Of a stretch of DNA of 64,000 nucleotides, positions 32,580-42,200 are shown in pieces. The stretch is taken from assembly GCA_013364255.1 (NCBI GenBank), contig CP054936.1, positions 744,001-808,000 on the forward strand. Reading direction: 5' to 3'. The notes beneath the pieces are model-generated. The model saw only the letters and a list, made by a program, of their open reading frames with translations, ran no database searches and was not told the origin of the DNA. The stretch's first letter is position 1, and every line of letters begins with the position of its first letter. Origin of the DNA: Streptomyces seoulensis (GTDB lineage Bacteria; Actinomycetota; Actinomycetes; Streptomycetales; Streptomycetaceae). The translations under genes were made by a program, and so were the position numbers.

Positions 32580-33774
32580 CGAGAAGAGCGTCGCCTGTAC
32601 GTTCGACTACAGCGAGGCGCTGGAGTTCGACCCCGCGCTCGCCCACCTCATGGGCCGCGGCGGTCCCACCCGGATCCGGCTCCCCTACGGGGACGCCGAC
32701 GCGTGGCTGGTCACCGGTTTCGACGCCGTCAAACAGGTGACCACCGACCACCGGCTGAGCCGGGCCGGCATCATCGGCCGCGACTATCCGCGGATGACGC
32801 CCGAGCCCATCGTCTCCACCGAGTCGATCAACGTGATGGACCCGCCGCACAGCACCCGCGTCCGCCGCCTCGCCGCCCAGGCGTTCACGCAGAGCCGGGT
32901 CGACGGCATGCGGCACCGGATCGTCCGGCTCGCCGACCAGCTGCTGGACGGGATGGAGAAAGAGGGGCCGCCCGCGGATCTGGTGCGGCATCTGTCCGAC
33001 CCGCTTCCCCAGCACACCATCCTGGACCTCCTCGGCGTCGAACGGAGCCAGTGGCCCCGCATCCAGGAGTCCGTCCACCAGATGCTCGCCGTCGGCGCGG
33101 ACAACAAGCAGGCCGCGGCCGCCTCCAAGGCCGATCTGCGGGACTACTTCGCCGGGCTGGTCGAGCAGCGCCGGCACACCCCCGGCACGGACCTCATCAG
33201 CGCGATGGCCGCGGCGCGCGAGGGCGAGGAGCACCTCGACGACCGGGAACTGGCGGTCATGGCGCTGATGCTGGCGCTCAGCGGCCAGGACACCGCCACC
33301 TGCCAGATCAGCGACATCACCTATCTGCTGCTGACCCGGCCCGAGTTGACGGAGCGGCTCCGGCGCCACCCGGAGTCCCTGCCCGGCGTCCTGCACGAGT
33401 TGCTGCGCCACATCCCCTTCCGCAAGGGCATCGGCATCCCCCGCGTGGCGCTGGAGGACGTGGAACTGGACGGGGCGCTGATCCGCGAGGGCGACTTCGT
33501 GCACGTGTCCTATCTGACGGCCAACCGCGACCCGGAGCACTATCCGGACCCGCACGCCATCGACCTCGACCGTCCGAACGGGCCGCACATGACGTTCGGT
33601 TGGGGAGGTCACCGATGCATCGCGGTGCCGCTGGCCATGGCGGAGCTCGAGGTGGCCGTCGGCCGGCTCCTGGAGCGGTTCCCCGGGCTGCGGCTCGCGG
33701 TGCCGCCCGAGGAGGTGCGCTGGGACACCGCGACGATCAGACGCTTCCCGCTGGAACTCCCGGTGAGCTGGTAG
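32569..33774 (+). CDS. Cytochrome P450
   Basis: A 401-residue soluble bacterial P450. The haem loop is FGWGGHRCIAVPLA near residue 345 (the residue after the cysteine pair is Ala rather than Gly), the ExxR is ELLRH, and the I-helix acid-alcohol pair is SGQDTATCQ near 240. The start MSGDEKSVACTFDYSEALEFDP is typical, with GGGAGGAG upstream. There is no ferredoxin beside it. It stands outside the PBD cluster by about 2 kb and its substrate is unknown. Confidence 0.88.
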   Translation: MSGDEKSVACTFDYSEALEFDPALAHLMGRGGPTRIRLPYGDADAWLVTGFDAVKQVTTDHRLSRAGIIGRDYPRMTPEPIVSTESINVMDPPHSTRVRRLAAQAFTQSRVDGMRHRIVRLADQLLDGMEKEGPPADLVRHLSDPLPQHTILDLLGVERSQWPRIQESVHQMLAVGADNKQAAAASKADLRDYFAGLVEQRRHTPGTDLISAMAAAREGEEHLDDRELAVMALMLALSGQDTATCQISDITYLLLTRPELTERLRRHPESLPGVLHELLRHIPFRKGIGIPRVALEDVELDGALIREGDFVHVSYLTANRDPEHYPDPHAIDLDRPNGPHMTFGWGGHRCIAVPLAMAELEVAVGRLLERFPGLRLAVPPEEVRWDTATIRRFPLELPVSW

Positions 33775-33798
33775 GAGTCGCGGAGGCGGCGGGAGTCG

Positions 33799-33826
33799 CG
33801 CCCCGCGCGGACGAGCGCGCGGGGCG
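33799..33826. terminator. Hairpin between convergent P450 and hydrolase genes
   Basis: A perfect 11-base stem (CGCCCCGCGCG with CGCGCGGGGCG) around a 6-base loop, placed 25 bases after the P450 stop and 45 bases beyond the hydrolase stop. It can serve both directions. Confidence 0.6.
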
Positions 33827-33870
33827 GTGCGGGCCGGGCCGCCCGGACCCCTTCAGCGGTTTCGGCGGTT

Positions 33871-34713
33871 TCAGCGGTGCGGGCGCGGGTCCGGCTCCAG
33901 TCCGCGGAGGAAGTCGGTGACGATCCGGGTGTACTCCTCGGGACGGTCGAGGTTGGGGAAGTGCGCGGCGTCGTCGATCACGGCCGTACGGCCGTGCGGT
34001 ACCGCGTGGGCGACGGAGTCGGCCACGGCCCGCAGTTCGGGCGCGTCCTGCGCGCCGTTGAGGGCCAGTACCGGCACGGTGATCCGGTCGACGCGGGCGC
34101 CGAGGTCCTCGGTCGGCACGTGGTGGTCGGGTTCGCCGGGCAGGTGCTTGGCGATGGTGCGTCCGCGCATCTCCCTGAGGCGCGCGTAGACCTCGGGCCG
34201 GACGGCCTCGCGGGGACGCTCGGGGCCGTGCGCCCAGGCGTCGCTCGCGTCGTGCCACGCCTCGATGTCGCCAGTGAGCAGGGCCTCGAACTGCACGCTG
34301 TGGGCCTGTTTCGACCAGGGCTCGGTGAGCTCGGCCTCGGCCGCGCCGCCGCCGGAGACGACCAGGGCCCGGACCAGCTCGGGGTGTTCCACCGCGGTCG
34401 CCACGGCGATCGTCGCGCCCATGGAGACGCCCACGAGGGCGGCGGGGCCGGCCTCCAGGTGGCGCAGCAGCGCGGCGAGGTCGTCGGCCTGGCGGAACGG
34501 GCGGCCGGCGTTGGCGGACCGGCCGTGACCGCGGGCGTCGGGGGCGATGACGCGGAACTCCTCGGCGAGGGCCGGGATCTGCTCGTCCCACATCGTGTGG
34601 TCGACGAAACCGGCGTGCAGCAGGACGACGGGCAGGCCGGCGCCGCCGGTGTCGCGGTAGGCGAGCGCGCCGTCGGAGGACGCGAAGAAGCGGAGGTCGG
34701 AAGCTGTACTCAT
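33871..34713 (-). CDS. Alpha/beta-fold hydrolase
   Basis: A 280-residue alpha/beta hydrolase. The oxyanion motif is LLHAGFVDHTMWD near residue 31, the nucleophile Ser is in VGVSMGATIA near 95, a later acid is in LNGAQDAPE, and the catalytic His is in DDAAHFPNLDRP near 258. It resembles 3-oxoadipate enol-lactonase and haloperoxidase-like members. Two palindromes overlap or adjoin its start codon, so the divergent MarR protein almost certainly represses it. Confidence 0.87.
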   Translation of the reverse strand: MSTASDLRFFASSDGALAYRDTGGAGLPVVLLHAGFVDHTMWDEQIPALAEEFRVIAPDARGHGRSANAGRPFRQADDLAALLRHLEAGPAALVGVSMGATIAVATAVEHPELVRALVVSGGGAAEAELTEPWSKQAHSVQFEALLTGDIEAWHDASDAWAHGPERPREAVRPEVYARLREMRGRTIAKHLPGEPDHHVPTEDLGARVDRITVPVLALNGAQDAPELRAVADSVAHAVPHGRTAVIDDAAHFPNLDRPEEYTRIVTDFLRGLEPDPRPHR

Positions 34714-34761
34714 GACAACCAGGTTGTCATGAGTGGCAGGGTGGTGACAACCCGGTTGTCA
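34713..34761. promoter_or_regulatory. Pair of perfect MarR-type palindromes
   Basis: TGACAACCAGGTTGTCA at 34713-34729 and TGACAACCCGGTTGTCA at 34745-34761 are identical 17-base dyads apart from the central base, with centres 32 bases (about three helical turns) apart. One overlaps the hydrolase start, the other lies 14 bases before the MarR start. Occupation would shut off both genes. Confidence 0.85.
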
Positions 34762-34775
34762 TCTATCATCGGCGG

Positions 34776-35282
34776 GTGAGCGAACATCGGTGTGTGCGTG
34801 ACGAGGAAGGCCCACTGTCCCCCGCCGAGGCGGGGCCGCGGCTGATGGAGGTCTTCGCCCTGGTGGGGCCGCTCTACCGGCGGGTACAGCGGCAGATCGA
34901 ACGGGACGCCCCGCGGCAGGGCCTGTCGGTGGGGGTGCGCGCGGTGCTGGACCTGCTGCGCGAGCACGGGCCGATGACGGTTCCGCAGATGGGCCGGGCG
35001 CAGTCGATCAGCCGCCAGTTCGTCCAGCGGATGGTCAACGACGCCGCGGCGGACGGCCTGGTGGAGGCCGCGCCGAACCCGGCGCACGCGCGGTCCTCGC
35101 TGATCCGGCTGACCGACGCCGGCCACGCCGCGATCCGGGCCGTCGTCGCCCGGGAGCACGCGCTGCTGAGCAGGGCCGCGGCCGACCTCACCGCATCGGA
35201 CGTGGACACCTGTGTGCGGGTGCTCGGCCGGATGCTCGCCCTCTTCGAGGACGTCGACGTGGACGGCCGGCTGCCGACGTGA
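34776..35282 (+). CDS. MarR-family regulator
   Basis: A 168-residue winged-helix regulator. The HTH is MTVPQMGRAQSISRQFVQRMVNDAAADGLVE near residues 65-98, with the wing NPAHARSSLIRLTDAG. Helices at both ends form the dimer interface. GTG start is 14 bases from one of two perfect palindromes, which are the probable binding sites. The expected inducer would be a small molecule that is a substrate of the divergent hydrolase. Confidence 0.88.
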   Translation: MSEHRCVRDEEGPLSPAEAGPRLMEVFALVGPLYRRVQRQIERDAPRQGLSVGVRAVLDLLREHGPMTVPQMGRAQSISRQFVQRMVNDAAADGLVEAAPNPAHARSSLIRLTDAGHAAIRAVVAREHALLSRAAADLTASDVDTCVRVLGRMLALFEDVDVDGRLPT

Positions 35283-35535
35283 TCCCTCGTCGGCCACCGC
35301 CGCTTCGGACGCGACGTACGGAGCTACGCCGCGGGGCAGTTGACGCCCGACGCCTTGTCCCCAGGGCGCCCGGGACGGCGCCCGGAGCCGGTGTGTAATC
35401 GGCGGGGACAGGGGAAGGCGCAAGGACGTTGTGCAAGGTCTGCCCGAGGGCCGCGCCCTCCGTGGGCCCCGGTCGAGGGCGACCGGAGACCGCAGAACCG
35501 ACCTGAACCGCCTTATGACCGAAGGGGGTTGAACC

Positions 35536-36339
35536 TTGCTTGGCAGCGGCTTAAGAGTGCTGATCGTGGGGGACTGCGAGGGCCTCGCGGAGATGATCAG
35601 AGACCTCAGGCGACACGGTTACGAAGCCGAGTCGGTGACGACGGGCGCCGACGCCATGGCGTTCTACCGAGAACACGACGTGGTGCTGATCGACCTCGAT
35701 CTGGAGGACTACGACGGCCTGACCCTGTGCCGGCAGATCCGCGGCGCCAGTGACATCCCGTTGATCGGCTTCGCCCGCTCCGCCGCGCTCGAACGCGTCC
35801 TCGCCCTGGAGGCGGGCTGCGACGACTGCGTGGTGAAGCCCTACTACAGCCGTGAACTCGTCGCGCGGCTCGGCGCGTTGCTGCGGCGCGTGCGCGTCCT
35901 GTCCCCGCCGGCGCTCACCGCCGGCAAGTTGCAGATCCACCCCTCGCTGCGCCAGGTGCGGATCGAGAACCGCCTGGTGGAGATCACCCGCAAGGAGTTC
36001 GAGCTGCTGCACCTGCTCGCCACCGAGCCCGACAAGCTGTTCTCGCGGGCCGAACTGCTCCAGCGGGTCTGGGACTACGACGACGTCAACGCCGAAGTCA
36101 CCTCGCTCGCCAGCCGCACCATCGACACGCACGTCAGCAGCCTGCGCAAGAAGCTCGGCTCGCCGGACTGGATCATCACCGTCCGCGGCGTCGGCTTCCG
36201 GTTCAACGAGGCGGCGGACCGGGAGGACGGGTCCTGCCCGCAGGAGGAACTGACCCGTGCGAACGGCACCTCGGGGGAAGCCGCGCCCTGGCTGTCCTCG
36301 CGCCGGCTCTTCCGTGAGGTGAACTCGGCGCCGCGGTGA
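35536..36339 (+). CDS. Orphan OmpR-type response regulator, atypical receiver, bldA codon
   Basis: A 267-residue regulator: receiver domain (6-118) and PhoB/OmpR winged helix (about 135-232; EITRKEFELLHLLA, ITVRGVGFRF). The phosphoacceptor Asp (LIDLDLED) and Lys (VVKPYY) are present, but the usual acidic pair reads GDCEG and the switch Thr is lost (IGFARS), as in atypical regulators such as JadR1 that respond to ligands. No kinase is nearby. The start is TTG after AAGGGGG, and codon 6 is TTA, the codon read by the bldA tRNA. It overlaps or adjoins the amine oxidase gene and probably controls the PBD cluster. Confidence 0.83.
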   Translation: MLGSGLRVLIVGDCEGLAEMIRDLRRHGYEAESVTTGADAMAFYREHDVVLIDLDLEDYDGLTLCRQIRGASDIPLIGFARSAALERVLALEAGCDDCVVKPYYSRELVARLGALLRRVRVLSPPALTAGKLQIHPSLRQVRIENRLVEITRKEFELLHLLATEPDKLFSRAELLQRVWDYDDVNAEVTSLASRTIDTHVSSLRKKLGSPDWIITVRGVGFRFNEAADREDGSCPQEELTRANGTSGEAAPWLSSRRLFREVNSAPR

Positions 36340-36368
36340 GCCGCCGCCCGGTGGACGAAAGGACAACC

Positions 36369-37814
36369 GTGCCGGAGCCAACACAGCACGACGTCAGGGA
36401 AACCTTCGACAGCGGCCTCCCGCCGCAGCACGGCGTCTCCTCCGTCATCGTGGTCGGCGCCGGACTGGCCGGCCTGGCCACGGCCCACGAGCTGACGAAG
36501 CAGGGCGTCCCGGTCACCGTCCTCGAAGCCGGCGACCGCCCGGGAGGACGGACCCGGACCCTGCGCGAACCGTTCGCCGACGGCCTCTACGCGGAGGCCG
36601 GCGCCATGACAGTGACCGAGCATTGCCACTACACCATGCGCTACCTGCGCGAGACGGGCGTCGGGACCGAACCGAGCGACCTGGTGGACACGGACTTCGG
36701 CTACCACCGCGGCGGTGTCCGCATACCGCCCGACAAGCTCGGCGAACACGCCGGCCTGCTGGGCCTGCACCCCGATGAACACGGCCTCACCGTCGGCGAC
36801 CTGATCACCAGATACGTGTCGGACTTCAACGACGCGCTCGGCCCGGAGACGGCGCGGCCGGACTGGACGCCGAGCCCGCGGCTGCTGGAACTCGACCGGC
36901 TCTCCGTACGCCGGGTGCTGGAGGATCGCGGCGCCTCCGCAGCCGCGATCGACCTGATGGAACCGCTCTTCCTGGAGATGCGCGGCGGCGAGCTGGAATC
37001 CGCCTCGGCCATGGCGTGGGCGCGCTACGAGTCGGGCCCGCGGTCCTTCTCCACGGCCGACGCCCGCTGGTACAAGATCTCGGGCGGTACGGACCTGCTC
37101 GCCCGGGCCCTGGCCGACGGGCTCCGGGAGCGGATCCTGTACCGCAGTCCGGTCGTCCGCATCGCCCAGGACGACAGGGCGGCCGAGGTGACCTTCCTCG
37201 ACCACGGCAGGCTCCGCACGCTGCGGGCGGACCGTGCCGTCATCACCGCGCCGTTCGGCAGCCTGCGCCGCGTCAACCTGTCGACGGCCCGGCTGTCGGC
37301 GGCGAAGCACACGGCCATCCGCAGGCTGCGCTACGCCTCGACGGTCCGCGTCTTCCTCCAGATGCGGCGGCGGTTCTGGCCGGAGAAACGTTTGATGCTG
37401 TCCACGGACACGGCGATCCGCACGGTGCGCGACGCCACCCCGCGGCAGCCCGGGCCGCGCGCGATCGTCGAGTGCTGGTTCTCCGGCTGGCGGGCGCAGG
37501 CGACCGCGGCCATGAGCCCCGAGGAACGTGTCGCCCACACCCTGGAGGAACTGGAGCCGATCCTGCCCGGAGCGCGCGAGCACTTCGAGCTGGGCGCCTC
37601 GGTGGCGTGGGACAACGAGCCGTACGCCGCGGGCGCGTACATCCTCCCGGAGACCGGCCACAGCGAGCTGATGGCGGGCATCAGGGCGGCGGAGGGACGC
37701 CTCCACTTCGCGGGCGAGCACACCGCGTTCGAACCCAACGGCGGTTCGATGAACTACGCGCTGGAGTCGGCGGTACGGGTCCTGATGGAAATGGCGTCGA
37801 CGGCGCCGGTGTGA
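36369..37814 (+). CDS. Flavin monoamine/L-amino acid oxidase-family protein
   Basis: A 481-residue FAD amine oxidase. The dinucleotide motif is VIVVGAGLAGLATAHEL near residue 25, followed by LEAGDRPGGRTRT and a C-terminal FAD-contact segment GEHTAFEPNGGSMNYALES near 440. It oxidises an amine or amino acid with release of hydrogen peroxide. GTG at 36369 has AAAGGA 7 bases upstream; a GTG at 36336 overlapping the regulator stop is the alternative. It faces the kynurenine monooxygenase gene across a terminator. It is not one of the core PBD enzymes I know, so its role in the cluster is open. Confidence 0.82.
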   Translation: MPEPTQHDVRETFDSGLPPQHGVSSVIVVGAGLAGLATAHELTKQGVPVTVLEAGDRPGGRTRTLREPFADGLYAEAGAMTVTEHCHYTMRYLRETGVGTEPSDLVDTDFGYHRGGVRIPPDKLGEHAGLLGLHPDEHGLTVGDLITRYVSDFNDALGPETARPDWTPSPRLLELDRLSVRRVLEDRGASAAAIDLMEPLFLEMRGGELESASAMAWARYESGPRSFSTADARWYKISGGTDLLARALADGLRERILYRSPVVRIAQDDRAAEVTFLDHGRLRTLRADRAVITAPFGSLRRVNLSTARLSAAKHTAIRRLRYASTVRVFLQMRRRFWPEKRLMLSTDTAIRTVRDATPRQPGPRAIVECWFSGWRAQATAAMSPEERVAHTLEELEPILPGAREHFELGASVAWDNEPYAAGAYILPETGHSELMAGIRAAEGRLHFAGEHTAFEPNGGSMNYALESAVRVLMEMASTAPV

Positions 37815-37834
37815 CCTCTCCGGCGGCGGGCCGG

Positions 37835-37879
37835 ACACGGCGGCGCCGGCAGACCGAGGGCCTGCCGGCGCCGCCGTGT
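37835..37879. terminator. Bidirectional terminator at the cluster's left edge
   Basis: A perfect 18-base stem (37835-37852 with 37862-37879) around a 9-base loop, centrally placed between the convergent amine oxidase and kynurenine monooxygenase stops. This is the longest perfect hairpin I noticed in this half of the window. Confidence 0.85.
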
Positions 37880-37910
37880 GCGGGCCCCGGTCCGGGACCC
37901 GCGCGACGGG

Positions 37911-39299
37911 TCACCCCGTACGCAGTTTCCCCGCGCTGAACCCGGGGCCGTACGCGGCCACGAACTCGCCGATGATGGCGTCCCGTTCGCGCCGCACGTC
38001 GCGCTTGCCGCACAGCGAGTCCAGTACGGCGCTGAACTCCCCGTGCATCCGCTGCGCCACGTCATAGGGCACGTTGGTGAACGCGACCAACTGGTAGAGC
38101 GGGGTGAACAGTTCGGGGTGCAGCTCGTGCAGCCGGCGCTCCAGCGCGCGCCGGTCCAGGAACGCCAGGCTGTTGACGTGGTCCGACAGCTCCTCCAGGT
38201 TGCGCAGCGACAGTTCGGCCAGCGCGTGGCCCGCCTTCACCCGTACGTCGCTGTACTCGCCGACGGCGGCCTCCACGAGGGTCTCGTCCTCCTCGCGGCG
38301 GGCGAACCGGAACTTCTCCAGCAGCCCGGCGAGCGTGGCGGCGTCCTCGAAACTGCAGTTGATGCCCTGCCCGAAGAACGGGACGACCGTGTGCGCGGCG
38401 TCTCCGACCAGCACCGTGCGCCGGTGGTGGTACGGGGCGCAGTCGACGATCCGCAGCCGGCCCGGGCGGCGCGCGGTGAGGTCCTTGCCGACGCCGGCCA
38501 TCCGGCCGAAGACGTCGGGGAACTCGGCCGCGCAGTACCGGCTGACCGCGTCGGCCGACGGCAGTCCGGCGAAGTGCGGTCGCGAGGCGTCGTCGGTCAG
38601 CGGTTTGAACAGGCTGGTGGTGAAGGTGCGGTCGCGGTTGGGCTGGGCCTGGAGGAAGTGGTCGCCGCGCGGCCACAGGTGCATGCCGGTCGGGTCGGCG
38701 TCCCCGTAGTCCATCGTGATCTCGGCGTGCCCGTGGGCGATGGTGCGCCGCCGCACCCACAGGTCGCCGGGGTGGGCGGCGGCGAGCGCGTCGCGCACCG
38801 CGCTGCCCGCGCCGTCGCAGCCGACCAGCAGGTCCGCCGTCACCCACGCGGTGGCGCCGCCGCTGTCGCGCAGCAGCGCCGCCGGGCGGCCGGTGTCCAC
38901 GCCGACGCACGCGCGGCCGTAGTGGATCCGGGCGCCGGCCCGCAGGGCCTGGTCGCGCAGGGTGTCCTGGAGGACGCGGCGCGGGATGGACAGCAGGTGG
39001 TGGGTGTCGCTGGTGCCGTAGGGCTGGGTGGAGATCGCGCCGTCGCGGTGGTGGATGACGCGTTTGCCCAGCACCGCGCCTTGCAGATAGAGGCGGCGTT
39101 GCACCGAGCGGGGCAGGCAGCTCAGGCCGCGCAGGGTGAGGGTGAGGTTGAAGGAGTTCCCGGAGCCGCTGCCGGCGGACTCCGTCTCGCGTTCGTACAC
39201 GTCCACGTCCACTCCCTGCCGCCGCAGCAGCAGGGCCAGGGCGCAGCCGACCGGTCCGGCGCCGATCACCGCCACCGAGCGCCTGTGCAGTTCAGCCAT
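37911..39299 (-). CDS. Kynurenine 3-monooxygenase
   Basis: A 462-residue FAD-dependent aromatic hydroxylase. FAD motifs are VIGAGPVGCALALLL near residue 10, the DG motif VGCDGAGSAVRDAL near 160, and LVGDAAHTVVPFFGQGINCSFED near 290. The length and the C-terminal helical tail match kynurenine 3-monooxygenases. It hydroxylates kynurenine before C-methylation and cleavage to 3-hydroxy-4-methylanthranilate, the PBD A-ring. The ATG overlaps the NRPS stop by 8 bases and has GGGAGG upstream. It is the last gene of the operon. Confidence 0.9.
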   Translation of the reverse strand: MAELHRRSVAVIGAGPVGCALALLLRRQGVDVDVYERETESAGSGSGNSFNLTLTLRGLSCLPRSVQRRLYLQGAVLGKRVIHHRDGAISTQPYGTSDTHHLLSIPRRVLQDTLRDQALRAGARIHYGRACVGVDTGRPAALLRDSGGATAWVTADLLVGCDGAGSAVRDALAAAHPGDLWVRRRTIAHGHAEITMDYGDADPTGMHLWPRGDHFLQAQPNRDRTFTTSLFKPLTDDASRPHFAGLPSADAVSRYCAAEFPDVFGRMAGVGKDLTARRPGRLRIVDCAPYHHRRTVLVGDAAHTVVPFFGQGINCSFEDAATLAGLLEKFRFARREEDETLVEAAVGEYSDVRVKAGHALAELSLRNLEELSDHVNSLAFLDRRALERRLHELHPELFTPLYQLVAFTNVPYDVAQRMHGEFSAVLDSLCGKRDVRRERDAIIGEFVAAYGPGFSAGKLRTG

Positions 39300-42200
39300 C
39301 GTGACCTCCCAGGGTGACCCCGTCCGGCGGCGGGACCGAGCCGTTGGCACGGAAGTACGCGAACATCTGCCGGATCCATTCCGTGTCCGCCGGCGGACAC
39401 GGGCATCCGGCCTCGGCCGCGGCGCGCATGGTTCTCGTGTTGTCGAAGGTGTGGGAGCCCAGCCGCATCACGCCCTCGCGCATCAGGGGCACCAGCGGGC
39501 CGAGGCCCTGGCCCTGGGCGTCGGTCTCGACCTGCCGTTCGAGGGCGGCCAGCCACGCGGACGGGGAGGCCGGTTCCACGGCGTACCCCTGGGCGCGGAT
39601 GGTGTCGAGGATGGCGGGCCAGCCGAGTCCCTGGGCGTGGTAGAGGTGCCAGTTGGCGTCGTGCGGGCCGTTCTCGGCCAGCCGGACGATCGCGTGCGCG
39701 ACGTAGTCCACCGGCAGCAGATCGACGGCCGGCGCGTCGGCGATGTCGTCCGGGCAGCGGCCGAGCGAGGCGAACGCCTTCATCTGGAGCCAGAAGAAGT
39801 CGTCGTGGCGGCACGCGCCGGTGCGGCTGTGTCCGGCGATCCGGCCCACCCGGTACACGGTGACCGGCAGTCCGGCCCGCCGTGCCCCCGCCGCGAGCTG
39901 TTCGGCGACCCACTTGCTCTGGGAGTATCCGATGCCGAGCGAGGCGGGGTCGCCCGGGACGGTGTCCTCGCCGATCACCCCCGCGGTGGCGTCCGGCGGG
40001 AAGACGCCCAGGGTGGAGATCAGGCGCAGCGGTGTGCGGTGGGCGGCGCAGAAGTCGAGCAGGTGGCGCAGGCCGTCGACGTTGGTGCGTTTGACGGTGG
40101 GGTACGGGACGACGAAGTTGATGTGCGCGGCGGCGTGGTACACCTCGGCGACCTCGCCCGCGCGGGTCTCGAAGGCGTCGCCGAGTCCGAGCCGGGGCCG
40201 GGCGAGGTCGCCCGGCCAGATCCCGGTGCGGTCGAGGCCGGAGGGGTCGAGGGCGAACTTCTCGAACGCCGCCCGCAGCCGCTCGCGGCCCTGCGTCACG
40301 CTGTCGGCCCGCACCAGGCAGATCACGCGGCGTCCGGTGCGCAGGAGTTCGTCGAGCAGGTGGCTGCCGAGGAAGCCGGTGGCCCCGGTGAGCAGCACCG
40401 GGCCGTCGGCGGGCGCCCGCCGCTCGCCGATGACGAGGTCGTGCAGGCGGGCCTCCGCGCGCAGGTCGGGCGGCTGGGTCGCGCCGCCGCCGGTGAGGCC
40501 GGCGGCCATGCCGCGCACGGTGGGTGTGCCGAGCAGCACCGAGAGCGGTACGTCGGCGTCCAGCCGCTCGCGGACCAGCCGGTGCAGGCGGGCGGCGAGC
40601 AGCGAGTGGCCGCCCTGTTCGAAGAAGTCGTCGTCCGGCGTCGCGGGCGCGTGCCCGAGGACGTCCCGCCACAGGGCGGCGACCGCCCGTTCGCGGTCCG
40701 TCCAGTCGGCCGGGTCGTCCGCGGCGGACTCGGTTGCGGCGGAACCGGCCGCGGCGGGGTCCGTCTCGGCGGCGCCCGTCCCGGCGGGGTCGGCCGGCCG
40801 GGCCGCCAGGGCGCGGCGGTCGGTCTTGCCGTTCGGCGTGACCGGGAACGTGTCGAGCCGGGTGACGCTGTGCGGGACCATGTATCCGGGCAGGACGGCG
40901 GCGAGGCGGGCGCGCCAGTCGGGGGGCGGCTCCTGGCCGCCGCGCACGAAGGCGTGCAGCGCGTGGTCCTGGCCGGCCGGTACGACGACCACGGCGGCGG
41001 CCTCCACGTGCGGCAGCCCCTCCAACGCGGCCTCGATCTCGCCGGGTTCGACGCGGTAGCCGCGGATCTTGACCTGGTCGTCGGCCCGGCCGCGGTAGTG
41101 CAGGCGGCCGTCCGGGTCCAGGACCACCAGATCGCCGGTGCGGTACATGAGCTGGCCGGGGACGAAGGGGTCGGGGACCATCGCCCGGCGGGTCTTGTCG
41201 GGAAGGCCGATGTAGCCGGGCGAGACGACCGGCCCGGCGACGCACAGCTCTCCTTCGACGCCGAACGGCGCCGGCTCGTCCCCGTCCAGGAGCACCCGGG
41301 CGTCGAGTCCGGCCACCACCCGTCCGATGGACGGGATCGCGGGCCAGGCGTCGGGGTCGGCCGGCAGCGTCTCGGCGCTGACCAGGTGGGCTTCGGAGGG
41401 CCCGTAGGCGTTGATCAGCCGGGCCTCGGGGTGGCGGCGGAACATCTCCCGCAGCTCCTCGGTGATCACCAGCCGCTCCCCGGTGACGTACACCTCGCGC
41501 AGGTCGGGCAGGCGCGTCGCGGACGAGCGCAGGACGGCGGCGAGTTCGCGCAGCGCGACGTAGGGGAAGTACGCCCGCTCGACGCGCTGTTCGGCCAGCA
41601 GCGCGGCCAGCGCGGCGAAGTCGGTGCGGGCGTGCGCGGGCGGGACGATCAGCGTGCCGCCGGTGCACAGGGTGCCGAAGACCTCCAGGGAGAACACGTC
41701 GAAGGCGGGCGGCATGTACTGGAGGGTGCGCATCCGGCGGTGCTCGGACAGCACGGCCTGGTTGTGCACGAGGTTGGTCAGGGTGGGCTCGCGCAGCACC
41801 ACTCCCTTGGGGCGTCCGGTGGAGCCCGAGGTGTAGACGACGTACACCTGGTCGTCGGGCGACTTCCTGAGGCCCGGTGCGGGCGCAGCCCCGCCGTCCA
41901 GGCCGGCCGGGGTGGCGGTGTGCGTCCCGTCGGGCAGCGGTACGTCCGTGAGGTCGGCGTCCGGTGCGTGCAGCAGGATCCGGGCGCCGCAGTCGGCGAG
42001 TGTGAAGGCCAGCCGTCCCGGTGGCTGGTCGGGGTCGAGGACGACGTAGCTGCCGCCGGCCCGCAGGATGCCGGTCACGGTGGTCACCAGGTCGAGGCCC
42101 GGCCGCATCAGCACGGCCACCGGCCGGCCGTCGCGCACGCCCCGGGCGGCCAGGCCGGCCGCCACCGCGTCCACCCGCCGGGCCAGTTCGGCGTAGCTGG

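Noticed and set aside
32569..33774. The 32.6-kb P450 as part of the PBD cluster
   Set aside because: It is separated by a terminator and an unrelated MarR/hydrolase pair, and the cluster has its own P450 on the right arm.
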